Origin: Mesodorylaimus sp. YZB2_4 | Lineage: Eukaryota > Nematoda > Enoplea > Dorylaimida > Dorylaimidae | Direction: 5' to 3' | Length of the DNA stretch: 64,000 nt | Assembly (NCBI GenBank): GCA_030248295.1 | Contig: JASANH010000339.1 | Coordinates: forward strand, 248,001-312,000 | In this document: positions 33,179 through 45,513 of the stretch, piece by piece | How the letters are laid out: every line of letters begins with the position of its first letter | Position numbering within the stretch: position 1 is the stretch's first letter | Notes under the pieces: generated by a model | What the model was told of the DNA's origin: nothing | What the model saw: only the letters and a program-made list of their open reading frames with translations | Databases searched by the model: none | Made by a program: the position numbers and the translations under genes

Positions 33179-34526
33179 ATTTGAAATGTGATCGCCTAAT
33201 AATCCAGGAAAGTAAAAACCATCGATGGGGCCGTTGTAGAAGTTATTGCAGTGAGACCAAGAAAGAGAGGCACCATATGCCGCCTTATGTCAACAAGAAA
33301 TGAAGGAAACGCCTAATGCAAGAAAAGTGGGTCTGACGATGAGGCCTAACGAGACGAAGAGGCCAACGAGAGGCAGGTCGCAATAAATAGCTCACAATCA
33401 GTTGCTCATGGCTGCTGAACACGGGCTGACCACCGAAAATCTAGTCTCACCCCAGCGCTAAGTGAGAATGGGCATAATGATGTCGTACTTAAAAAGAAAC
33501 ATGCGTGCACGGATGCAGGGATACAAACAAACTAGTAACGTGGATAGATAGATCACGGCAGGGGCATTCTGTGCGTGCACCTCCTGATCAATCACCCTTG
33601 ACCACTCTAAAGAATGGCAATGGCCAGGGCCAGTCGCGAGTTTGCCTATCCCTGAACGCTGACCAGTTCCGTGCACCCCCTTCCCCCAACCGGCGACAAT
33701 TCTCGTGTGTTCCAAGCCTTGTACTCAACAGCCGCCCCTGTGGCGCCGCTTGCCAAGACTGACCATATACAGTACAAGCCTTTGCTGGTCAACTGGACTC
33801 ACATGTAAATGGTGAATGGAAGGTACTGAATCATTCTGCAGAAAGCGCCTTTCCCAATTTCCTCACTCGTAACAGCAGACGGCGAAGACAATGGTTTCAT
33901 AATTCAAGATCCCTCTTTCGTGGACATTTCGTTTTCAGGACTCCTCCATCTAGCTACTTCTGGTTCTGGTAATTGCGTCTCGTATGGCCGACTGTACTCT
34001 TATCTTTACTGGCACTTTACCACACACGCGCATGGTAAACACTTGTAACACGTGCTGAGCCAGCATTAGTGCCCATCGATAGGTACAGGTGGAGCCAACA
34101 ACTCAGGGCAACGCCAGTCTTCACAGACTACTAGAATTGTACCACTTAACTTTTACGTGCAGGTATGCTGTTCCTGGAGAAGTCTGTCTGAACTCGCAAC
34201 CAGCGAGGGGACGGTCCTCACGAACAAGTATCACTTTGAAGAGCTGGTGCTCCGTGCTGGTGGTGTGCTTGTCATGAGGTGACAGGCAGCCGCAATCAGA
34301 CCACTCCATGGTAGAGTACAGTAAGTGCATTTCAGGGGAGACGATCTAGTTGCATTATCAACATAGTCAGTGCTCCAATGCTTTATTTTGCAGGCCGCAG
34401 GTTCAGTGCGTCGGACAAGTCGCAACACTAGAGTACTGTGATCTTAACAAGCTTGCACGAGTCAGAACAAGTTTCGAGACATCATTCATCGCCACCTTTT
34501 CTTTTCGTTCAGCTGTCTCCTTTGCT
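33179..34526. other. intergenic, nothing recognised
   Basis: Lies between the BTB gene start and the stop codon of the MSP-domain gene. Frames here are short with no family features. Confidence 0.35.
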
Positions 34527-35238
34527 TCATCGGCTGTGTTTACGGATGGTTCTCTGGCTGGGGGGTCCACCTCGATTGTACTGCTGACTGCGAGTGGTTC
34601 TCTGGCTGCGAGGGCTGTGAGGCCTTCCTCCACGATTACTCTTCGGACTGATTTCTCGGTTGCTCGATGTTTTCCTTCGCTTAGCATCGCGCAGATCTAT
34701 TCGAAATCGCTGCGCTCGCGATTGGTGAGATTTCCAAGCTTCACGCACCTCCTAAAAAGAGAGTCGAATCCTTTTCGTGGGACTAAGACAAGGATTAGCG
34801 AGGTTTCGAAAGCATATAAACACGATCAGAGGCCAGCGACCAGAATTATCCTGTTCTCACGATATGCTGAGCGCAGAATCGTTAATTCGTGCTATCGATT
34901 GAAAAAAATATAAGACTTACGGTCACATCGACTTTGACGGGTAGCGGTTTGATCAAGACGGTCAAATGATCGGATCTGCCCAGCGGATGATCTTGGCCGC
35001 ATGGTCGATAGTAAATCATGACTGTGATTTCACTGCCCGCCTCGACAACGCCGAACGTTTGATTGGGGAAGACGCTGTGGTGCCTCGTGGTCTTCACCTT
35101 GTACGTCAGCAGTCGGTGACTCCGATTTTCGATCACGAGCGGCACACGATCGTCGATGCGCAGTTGCAAAAGCTTCGGGTTTACCCGAACTCGCTTCCAC
35201 CACTGGTCATTGACGCTCAGGCTTTCCGAGTCGCTCAT
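34527..35238 (-). CDS. MSP-domain protein with basic tail
   Basis: Two exons (35238-34921, 34751-34527) give 180 aa. Residues about 13-105 are an MSP/VAP-type immunoglobulin-like domain. Recognisable parts are VRVNPKLLQLRIDDRVPLVI, ENRSHRLLTYKVKTT, FPNQTFGVVEAGSEITVMI and LTVLIKPLP. The second exon adds about 75 residues rich in Arg, Ser, Gln and Pro (for example SPRSQRTTRSQQYNRGG), likely disordered and possibly nucleic-acid or acidic-partner binding. Nematodes have many MSP-domain genes, both sperm cytoskeletal and VAP-like. This one lacks a C-terminal membrane anchor, so it is not a classic VAP. The donor (GTGACC|GTAAGT) and acceptor (CTCTTTTTAG) are consensus. An alternative reading frame of exon 2 also stays open but is out of phase with exon 1. 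Confidence 0.75.
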
Positions 35239-35739
35239 GACTCTGCGGCAGGGAACGAGTCAGAACCGACCGACTTCGAAAACAAATTGGCAAGAATCGC
35301 GGAGCGCGTGCTGATTATGCATGTTAGCAGTGTAATAAGTAAGAGGTCTGCGTGCCCTTCTAAAGGAATAGACAGATCAAGGAACAAGTGAAAAAAAATA
35401 CTCAACGCTGCGTCTGGGAGTGTCATTTCTTTTTGGTGCCACTATGGGTGGAAAGCAATGATGGCATGCTAGAAGTACGAGTATTCACTACAAAGGCGCG
35501 CAGGGGCACTAATGTGGATAATTAAAGGCTCGGGGCCTTCAATTATAACCCCAAGGACCCAGCAGGGCTCTGTTTCAGCGGTCTCTACTGTAATTTCGAG
35601 GCCTTGCAGTGGTTGCCTCTCTTTGCTACTATGTATCAGTTTTCAGCCAAAGCGGGATGCAAAAAGAGTAAACTATGTGGGCATAAAAGTGTCAACAGAA
35701 GATCTGAATTTAGCTAAAGAAGCTGTGTGTTTTCGGCTT
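35239..35739. other. intergenic, nothing recognised
   Basis: A 500-bp gap between the MSP-domain gene and the stop codon of the EF-hand gene, both on the minus strand. No gene seen. Confidence 0.4.
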
Positions 35740-36968
35740 TCATTTGCCTTTCTTCACGGACGCTTGTACGTATTTTGTTGTCGCCAAATATGTCTTGAAT
35801 TCTGAAACAAAATAAAATCTTTGGTGTCTTATTCGCAGACGTGTACGACTGGCTTATTCGCCCATGAACATAAAAAGAGATGGATAAGAGGATGGCTCGC
35901 TGTTCCCAAGGGCAAGACTCCCTGCGACCACGTCTCAGTCGGCTTACCTTTGAAACTGATCCGTCCATTCCCGTTTTTATCGGCCGCCTTCATCATTGCG
36001 TCGATGTCCTTCCTGGTCATTTTCTCGCCCAAATTTGCCATGGTCAACTTCAGCTCAGCGAAAGTAATGAACCCATCCGAATCTTTGTCGAACAGTCGGA
36101 AAACTTGGCGCAGCAGAGTCTCTTCGTTTTTATTGATGACGCTGGCCTCGTCCATTTTGCGAGCCATCATGTCCAAGAATTCATTTTTATCGATTGTGCC
36201 ACTACCTGCAAAACAGCAGCTACATATGGGGTGCGATCACGGAGGCACAGACTGACCGTCGACGTCCACCTCGTTGAGCAGATCGAGTAGCTCAGTTTCA
36301 GTCAGGTTCATTCCCAGCCATTTCAGAACCAAACCCAGTTCTGAAAAGAACGCGAAAAATCAGTGACAAATCGACGGTCCTGCGAGTATTACCTTTCGAT
36401 GTGATTTCGCCTTTTCCACCTCGATCAAAATGAACGAACGCTTCAGTGAAGACTGCAAAGCCGAATCACTCGCGATTTGAGTCAAATTACCTTCAAACAA
36501 ATAGTTACCTTTAATTTGCTCATCAGTCAGCCTACTGGTAATAGTATTGGACTTGGATACCGACTGCGTGTTTTGAGTCGACTCGTTCAAGGAGGAAGCA
36601 TCAGCCTTCGAACTTGAGGCCGAACTCTGAGACTTCGGGTCCGAAGATGACGGGTCTGTTTCCTTCGGACTCGGAGTTTTCTTAGCCGAGGATTTTGGTT
36701 TTTTAGCTTTTGGATCTGGAGCTTTCGCAGCGGCAGGTTTCGTCGCCAAAGATTTCGCCTCTGTCTTCTTCGGGATCGGCGTTTTCGCAAGTGCAGCTTC
36801 AGGCTTCGGAGCTGGACTTTGCAGGCTTGGAACTTTCGCTGGCGTAGGCTTCGGATTCGGGATTTTCGGGGCCAAAGGTTTTGGGCTCGAAGATTTCGCT
36901 GGGGCGCTAGTTTTAATCGGAGTTTTCGCAGCGGGAGGCTTTGAATCCTTTGTATTCTTACTCGACAT
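35740..36968 (-). CDS. calmodulin/troponin C-like EF-hand protein with long Lys/Pro/Ala-rich N-terminus
   Basis: Calcium-binding protein. Exons 36968-36509, 36452-36393, 36340-36257, 36205-35948 and 35801-35740 join in phase to 307 aa. The C-terminal 155 residues carry four EF-hands. EF1 (DRGGKGEITSKE) lacks normal ligands and is probably silent. EF2 (DVDGSGTIDKNE), EF3 (DKDSDGFITFAE) and EF4 (DKNGNGRISFKE) are canonical. This pattern, with the helix LTDEQIKVFTEAF at the start, is close to troponin C and calmodulin. The first 145 residues are a low-complexity leader rich in Lys, Pro, Ala and Ser (repeats like KTPIPKKTEAK and APDPKAKKPKSS), recalling N-terminal extensions of some myosin light chains and troponins. 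The donor after LTDEQIK places leader and EF-hand start in one exon, so the fusion is encoded, not assumed. It shares a 207-bp divergent promoter region with the kinase gene. Confidence 0.9.
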
Positions 36969-37175
36969 ACTGGAGACGCATTCAATCGAAAAAAATCGAC
37001 CCGATAATGCAAAATCTACCAGCTAAACCAGTCATCTTGATCGCATCAAATGCACGTCATAATGGCAACGCAGGCAGTGTACAGCACAGCAGGAATGGCT
37101 GATGGGAGCAATCCCACAGTGGGCATTGCCTGTTCGGGCGAGGGACTGTGCTGCGGTGCTGTCTCGTCGTCCATC
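36969..37175. promoter_or_regulatory. short divergent promoter between EF-hand and tyrosine kinase genes
   Basis: Only 207 bp separate the two opposing start codons. The plus-strand frame of the kinase stays open upstream to an ATG at 37050, so its 5' end may extend into this interval. No TATA box is seen. Confidence 0.5.
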
Positions 37176-39500
<2,325 letters not shown>

Positions 39501-39533
39501 TCATGTTGTCATCTGTATGCCTACTTGTGACTT

Positions 39534-39551
39534 GTGATGATGATGATGATG
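39534..39551 (+). repeat. short ATG/GAT microsatellite
   Basis: A run of GATGATGAT lies just after the kinase stop codon, probably in its 3' UTR. Confidence 0.7.
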
Positions 39552-39815
39552 AAAATATACGACCCTGCTGTGCGGTACTATTGGAATGAGAGCTGGTCGC
39601 AAAACCAGGTTTGTTCTTATCACAGGGATAAAGGGGTCCCTAATCGAGGTCGGCCGATGGTGTTGAATGAATCGAGCCTAACAAAGACTTGGGAATACAA
39701 AACACCAATTTCAATAATCCGACGGATTGCTTTTCGCAATTCATCATTTGATGAGTATGGGCCCACCAGGCGCGGTAATATGACAAGCCGCAAGAAAACT
39801 TACGGCTACGGTTGT

Positions 39816-40931
39816 CCAGGTCCTGCATGGGTACCCATACCCGTACCCATACCCGTACCCACCCGTACCCGCCGGGTATGGGTACGGGTTTGGGTAAGAG
39901 GCGACGGGTACGGGTATGGGTTTGGGTAAGGGTCGCCGGGTACGGGTATGGGTACGGGTATTCGTTTTTGTTTTTATTTTATTTCCATTCATATTAATGA
40001 CAGAGCTGCAAATTTAAATCTTATGCATTCCTTTACTGTTTATAGCAAAACACATCGGATGTCTGCTATTTTGAGGCTAATTGCGACCATCGAGAAGAGG
40101 AGAAGAGGACAAGAAAAACTTTTCTATAAAAATTGATCGGATTTCGTTGAAAAGTCTGGTTTTCTGAAATTATTTCCAGGAATTGATTACTTTTCTGGTT
40201 TTATACCCTACTCGAAGATTTATCGAATAGTTTCCTAAATGTCGTCAGAATCCGAAACTGAGGGTGTCGAAGAAATATCGGATAGTGACTATTTGAAAAA
40301 AGTGACAACAGTCGGCGATTGCAAATCAGGATTGGCGAGGAATGAACTGAAGGCTATCGAGAAAAATGGGAAGAGCGCAGTTTGGAAATCGTTCAACATT
40401 GACGATGAAATTATCAAATACTTGGCGGAACCTGAAGAGAGAATTTCAAAATCCAAGTTACTTTCCTGGTGGGAAGCTAAAACTGCTTTTTATCCCCGCC
40501 TTTCGAAATTGGCACGAAAATATTTGGCTGTTCCAGCAACAAGTGCAGCCAGCGAATCCGTATTTAGCACCGCTGGACGAACGATTACTGACTTACGATC
40601 TCGTTTAAATCCAGAAACCGTGCGTCATTTGTTATTTATCAATTATAATGAGTGATACTCTTATCAAGCTTTTAATCTCTTCTTAGCTTTATCCCTCAGC
40701 TTTTTTGAGTCCGAATTGTTATGTTGTTTATGCATGCACAATACAAAAACTGATAGATTTTCGGTTTCTGAAAAGCCGGGTACGGGTATGGGTATGGGTA
40801 AATTTTTTGAAAAATCACGGGTACGGGTATGGGTATGGGTATGGTACGCCGGGTACGGGTATGGGTACGGGTACAGAGCTCGTCTAGCGGGTACGGGTAG
40901 GGTACGATTTTTATACCCGTGCAGGACCCTG
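39816..40931 (+). mobile_element. 1.1-kb hAT-family transposon with intact target-site duplication
   Basis: The element is flanked by a perfect 8-bp duplication ACGGTTGT (39808-39815 and 40932-40939), diagnostic of hAT transposons. Terminal inverted repeats read CCAGGTCCTGCA at the left and CAGGGTCCTGCA (reverse complement) at the right. Subterminal regions are arrays of GGGTACGGGTATGGGT-like units, in part inverted at the left end. Inside is one transposase-derived frame of 138 aa. Confidence 0.93.
40239..40655 (+). CDS. hAT transposase C-terminal dimerisation fragment
   Basis: An intact 138-aa frame. Its second half is the hATC dimerisation region: LLSWWEAKTAFYPRLSKLAR, KYLAVPATSAASESVFSTAG, then LRSRLNPETVRHLLFI. 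The W in the SWW motif and the SESVFSTAG block are the best conserved marks of the family. The BED zinc finger and the catalytic DDE core are absent, so it cannot catalyse transposition alone. Full-length family transposases are roughly five times longer. The first 60 residues are acidic and unrecognised. It might dimerise with a complete transposase encoded elsewhere, or be a passenger remnant of internal deletion; both are inference. Confidence 0.88.
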   Translation: MSSESETEGVEEISDSDYLKKVTTVGDCKSGLARNELKAIEKNGKSAVWKSFNIDDEIIKYLAEPEERISKSKLLSWWEAKTAFYPRLSKLARKYLAVPATSAASESVFSTAGRTITDLRSRLNPETVRHLLFINYNE

Positions 40932-40939
40932 ACGGTTGT

Positions 40940-41693
40940 ACAGGCGAACTATTTCAAAATAAACGTTTGAGTGACAAACGCTTCAGGGAGCTGAAAGAGC
41001 GAGCTCTGATAAGCTTACTAATCTCTGAAGGGTCGATCTATCAAGATACATAAGGGTTTCAGTGTCAACTTTACTACAGACAGCGATCACAATGGAATTC
41101 ACGAGCACGTTTATGGAAAAATCAAAGATGTTACATTAGAAGGAATCCAGTTTTGAGCGAAAAGAAGTATCAGCCAGGTCGTTGACAAAATCATGGGCCA
41201 TGGTTGTTATCCGTCTAAAAAATAAAATAAAGTCAGTGCGGAGTGATGGCGTGCTGTCCGGGAAATAATGCACACGAATTGAGGGTTCTAAGGTGTGATA
41301 CACGAGTGCATACTAACAGTCGGGCGGCTCAGCGTTGACAGAATCGGCAGTGCCCACCCTGTCCCATATCACATATCAGTAGAGCTTTTGCATTACTCCA
41401 AAACCCCAGAGAATCCAATACAGTCTTCCGACTAAGTCCATGGCTGTGAGGCATCTGGGTGAAGTTCTCGGTTGCCGGTTCCGTGAAGAGGACTGATTGC
41501 CGGACGAGTCTCCACAACACGGAAAGTTTGGGTTGCAGCGCCGTCGATTCTGTGCTTTTAGTAAGGGCAATCTGTTTCACATATCGAGAACCTTCCGGGT
41601 CTCCCCTTGTCACCACGAATTCTGCGCTCAAGATAAACTCACAGACAATCCTTGATGCTGCGTAGCACCCCATGCACCCATGCATGCATGTGC
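40940..41693. other. intergenic, nothing recognised
   Basis: Lies between the hAT element and the second BTB gene. No gene or defined repeat. Confidence 0.4.
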
Positions 41694-42962
41694 TTACCAG
41701 TTTAGCTTTGTCGGTCCAAACAGCTCTATGAATTCGCCCAGCCACAGTTTCTTCAAACTAGCTTCAATGATCTCGTCTTTACACTGGACTGCTGGAATGC
41801 TTTTGATATCGCCGCCGCAGCTCAAATACGTGGACAACTGCTCAATACATAGCGCACGCAATGAACCTAATTTGTAGGCCTCGGCCACCGGAAGTTGTTT
41901 CAGACGACTTTGATCATCGGTGTGATTAAACAGAAGTGAGCAAAGACAATAATAATAAAGTGTATCCAGACCGAGCTTCGACGCAGCCAATGCCGTCTTC
42001 ACGACACATTCCTGGTCGCTATTAGTCAAATCTGGCACGCATTCCGTGTAGATGTAGCGGAGGGCTGTTTCTACTCCCACCACGTCTACTTCTTCGATTT
42101 CAATCGCCACGCACTGATCGCCCTCCTCACTTAGGGCAGGTTGGCTCGCTCTGCCAAGACGTCTTTGACGCAATTGGCAAAGAATGTAGGGCGATTTCAT
42201 GGCGACGATGGGTCGATGGCACTTGAAAACTCGCTCCTTCTTTCCACCATTGACCACCACTAATGAAATGTCGGGGACAAAAGCCTCTAGCAACATCTCG
42301 TTGCCCACCTCCTTCTCCCACATTGCTCCATTCAGAACAATCCTCTCGAACACAATTTCTTGCAGCAGCAAATTCGTGTCAGCTTCCTCCAATTCGTACT
42401 TCGGTTCCACGAGAGGCACATCCGACGGTTCGATGGGAAATAAGATAGCCAATGGTACAGAGAGAAAGACGTGCAACGAAAGACCATCAGGTCGGTCGAA
42501 CTTCATGATATCTTTGTCGATCACTTCCCACGCCGCACGCATGAAGTGGAAATCGAATACGTGCAGACCACCCCACTGCCGCATGATACCTTTGCCCTGA
42601 TCTTCTAATGCCATACGATATAGGATAGAAACTGGCCGCTTCCACGAACTGTACTCCAATCCGATCCAGAATTCGCGTTGTTGTTCTTCGATTATAATTT
42701 TCCACGAATTCGATGAATATCTTTTCGAATCGATTGCAACTGGAACAGTGTCGAATGAAGCGGTGTACACTTTTCTGGTTCCGTTAGGAACATTGCTCTG
42801 ATCGAGAATCGATTTTAAGGCGACTTTGACGTGATGACTGGAAAAGCCTTTTTCAAAATCGATATCCCTCGCTAGCTCGAGTTCGATTACGGAACTGAAC
42901 CGATTGAGCGACTGGAATGATGAATTAGGGACAGAATCGCTGGCCTTGGCAATCGTACTCAT
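41694..42962 (-). CDS. MATH/BTB-like protein, copy 2 (single exon)
   Basis: Single-exon frame of 422 aa from the ATG at 42962 (MSTIAKASDSV). It is colinear with the copy at 31.9-33.2 kb throughout. The N-terminal MATH-like region contains LARDIDFEKGFSSHHVKVAL, WKIIIEEQQREFWIGLEY and SILYRMALED. The BTB domain follows (PDISLVVVNGGKKERVFKCH, RPIVAMKSPYI, ALRYIYTECVPD). Then come AALAASKLGLDTLYYYCL and VAEAYKLGSLRALCIEQLS. Both end in a LxxPxxxNW motif (GPTKLNW here, ELIKPNW in copy 1), so the shared C-terminus is probably functional. Function is inferred as an E3 ligase adaptor or transcriptional BTB protein; the substrate is unknown. The frame is undamaged. Confidence 0.8.
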   Translation of the reverse strand: MSTIAKASDSVPNSSFQSLNRFSSVIELELARDIDFEKGFSSHHVKVALKSILDQSNVPNGTRKVYTASFDTVPVAIDSKRYSSNSWKIIIEEQQREFWIGLEYSSWKRPVSILYRMALEDQGKGIMRQWGGLHVFDFHFMRAAWEVIDKDIMKFDRPDGLSLHVFLSVPLAILFPIEPSDVPLVEPKYELEEADTNLLLQEIVFERIVLNGAMWEKEVGNEMLLEAFVPDISLVVVNGGKKERVFKCHRPIVAMKSPYILCQLRQRRLGRASQPALSEEGDQCVAIEIEEVDVVGVETALRYIYTECVPDLTNSDQECVVKTALAASKLGLDTLYYYCLCSLLFNHTDDQSRLKQLPVAEAYKLGSLRALCIEQLSTYLSCGGDIKSIPAVQCKDEIIEASLKKLWLGEFIELFGPTKLNW

Positions 42963-43986
42963 CTTGTCAGGACGATTATCAAAGAGGCGCAAAAACAAAG
43001 CTGCCTAATGCAGGAACATGGGTGACTACAATGAAGACAGAGAGGGAGGGTCGGATGAATAGGATACTGGTTTTTCCGCCATGGAAATCCTTTTCATTAA
43101 GGCGTACTACCAAAACGATTGATATCACGTGAAAAGAACCCACCAGAGATAATCAAGAGTCGAGCGCCAGGTGGTGTGGTGTGAGAATCACCGTTTTGCA
43201 CTGGTCGTTTGGTGCACCTGACCCTCGAGCCTGCTTGGCCATGGCGAGTGGGAGAGAGTACTCGATCTCATCTGGTTAGGAAACGTCAACCAATCGGGTC
43301 TGTGTTTCAGCCGTACTGTAGGCACAGACTTGCCTTGTTCTGCACTGCGGCTACATTTTATGCATTTCCTTCCTGCTGTCCTTCCAGTTATCGATGGAGA
43401 GTCAGATCAAAAGTATTTTTGGTACGGATATCTTACTGTCAATCGAGATATCACAAAGTTATCATCAGGCATCACAACAAATCTCTTCTCATTGTCACTT
43501 TCTCGAGACATTACAAACAATTAAGAAACAGCGTACTGTAAAAAGTGCGCTGTTCCCTCGCTTCACTAAAGACCTCCTTGTTCAGCCCGTACGGTGATCC
43601 TCTATCCATTGAGTCTTATCATGACGCGTTATGTTTACGGCGAACCCTGCGAGTATACAGGACCTAGTTAGCATGCCGAAGAGGGTAATGGATGACGGTC
43701 TCTGGCGTAATGGAGGATCTAGCTAGGCGACATGTGTCGGTGTACAGGCGCCACGCCACGTTCGCTGCCTCACATGGGCAAGACTACAGTGCTCGAATGA
43801 TCATAAACAGGCACAACCGGCATCTCCGTATGTATGCAAACTAAGTATCTGCAAAAACCATTTTTCTGGCGCTGCTGTCATGAGTCTCCCTCACGACGTC
43901 AAAGCTTCACAACCAGTTGATTTTTGGCTCTTCAAAATTTCTGTCTCACACATGAGCGCGTTTGCGTAGTAAAGCATGGTGGCTAT
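42963..43986. other. intergenic, nothing recognised
   Basis: A 1-kb stretch between the BTB gene start and a SINE. Frames near 43.2-43.6 kb have no family features. Confidence 0.35.
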
Positions 43987-44447
43987 TTTCTTTTTTTCTA
44001 ATTTTTGTGGGTTGGACCCCGTGCCGCCTAAGTTCCCCCCCGCGGGACTTCCAACCCGTTTTGCCTCCAGCCTGCCAGCAGTCCTGATATGATAAGCGTG
44101 GCCGTGAGGTGACCAGTTCTCACGGCAGATTCCCTCTGTGTGTCTCCACAAGGAGTACCTCCACACGAGGGCATCCTGTGCCAGCAGCACCAGCGTCCCA
44201 GGATGATACTGGACGCGAAGGGAGGACCTTCCCGTCTGGCGTTCGGGAGCCAGTTTCCTGATTCTCTATTCGTTCGGCATCCGCCACATGACGGTACCGG
44301 GTGAGTCGCCCAGAGCCAGGTGTGCAAGGCCAGCCATGGACTCACTAAACTGCCGTCCTCAGCCGGAACAAACTGTGGCCTCCCAGTCAGGGTCTGGCCC
44401 AAGCAATAAGGGACCAACGCCTTAACCAACTGAGCCACCGCGGCTCT
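43987..44447 (-). mobile_element. SINE family C, full-length copy with 14-bp target-site duplication
   Basis: On the minus strand the head reads GAGCCGCGGTGGCTCAGTTG (A-box-like). It continues through CTGACTGGGAGGCCACAG and GCAAGGCC-type blocks to an A-rich end (CCCACAAAAATTAG). It is flanked by AGCATGGTGG(C/T)TAT at 43973-43986 and 44448-44461, one mismatch. This is the best reference copy of the family in the window. Confidence 0.88.
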
Positions 44448-44591
44448 AGCATGGTGGTTATGATTTACAAGTCAGCCAATAGATTTTTCTTACATGGTCA
44501 CCTAGGGTGTAACACGTCACCCCTGTGCAAACCCTCACCGAAGAGGGAGTCGATGGTTGCACTCGCAGATGCCATGAATTCCCATGTCATG

Positions 44592-44648
44592 TGCATTATT
44601 TACAACAGTACATAACTGGCACAGTTATGTACTGTTGTAAATCATGCA
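44592..44648. repeat. near-perfect 27-bp hairpin with 3-bp loop
   Basis: The inner arms are 21 bp and perfect (44598-44618 and 44622-44642, starting ATTTACAACAGTACATAAC) around the loop GCA. They extend to 27 bp per side with one mismatch. Confidence 0.92.
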
Positions 44649-44742
44649 GGCTCCCGCAGTTGCTAGTTTCCTGGTCATTGGCTGGTGGCAATTAAGCAGG
44701 GTGAAACCGACTGGTGAGCTGGCCTTATCTTTGAAATGCCAT

Positions 44743-45513
44743 CTACCAGGCACTGGCAAGCGTTTTATGATGTAGGGTGGACGCTGACGACGACAATTCT
44801 GTTCTTGGCGGCCAGGAACTTGTTCGTGCGAGGAAAGGAATGGGGCATACATAGCAGGACCCAGCCGAAAATAGAAAATCTGCGGTAAGCGACTGCCACT
44901 TGGGACTGTCTGCTTGCCGCCAGACTGCCAGCGATAGGACCCATGGAGACGAGTCGCTCAAAAATGGTGCCAAAGCAGTGCCCGACCCCCGTCGACGCCA
45001 TCGATGGCCACGTTCGTCAGTTCGTCTGTACGGACAATCTCTCAATGTCTTGGATTGTGTAACGTGTACCATGCTTGCGGCATTTCCAAAGCCATGTCGC
45101 ACGCTGTCGTCCATCCAATCTGTGTCATGAATGCGGTACTGTGAGTCCAAAAACGAGATAGACCACGATGTGACACGGCACGCATCACTGTACCAGGGCA
45201 GAAACCCCTTTCTGCACGACTGGGAGAGTGCGGTCATTCCCCACCCGCTCGATTTCGTCGCATCTAGTACAACCAATTTTCCAAAACCATGGGATCTCTT
45301 TCTCTCCCTCCACAGAATACTGTTTGTTGTGGTAGTGGGAAGCGGTCGATTGCCCCTGACCAAAAAACTCGTTGGCTGCATTAGCGCACCTGAACGAGCA
45401 TCAGATGAGGTGGAAGTGGTTCTCATCAAAAATAGAATGGCATCCACTTTTTCATGCCAAATATAGTTCACGCTATGCGCACCAACAAATTGTGTGCATT
45501 GTGTACATATCAT
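44743..45513 (-). other. 256-codon open frame of unknown nature
   Basis: A 256-codon minus-strand frame with no recognised domain. A second minus frame over 44765-45001 (contains FGWVLLCMPHSFPRTNKFLA) and a third near 45.2-45.4 kb (FFGQGQSTASHYHNK) also read as plausible protein. Frames may have been shifted by indels, or these may be exons of one gene. I cannot decide. Long enough to be unlikely by chance, but not supported as a gene. Confidence 0.3.

Noticed and set aside
34403..34687. Alternative 94-codon minus frame overlapping the MSP-protein second exon
   Set aside because: Out of phase with exon 1 at the only good acceptor; the other frame joins cleanly.
39830..39970. Telomere-like G-rich repeat suggesting a chromosome end
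   Set aside because: The units are GGGTAC/GGGTAT, sit inside a transposon with a clean target duplication, and genes continue on both sides.
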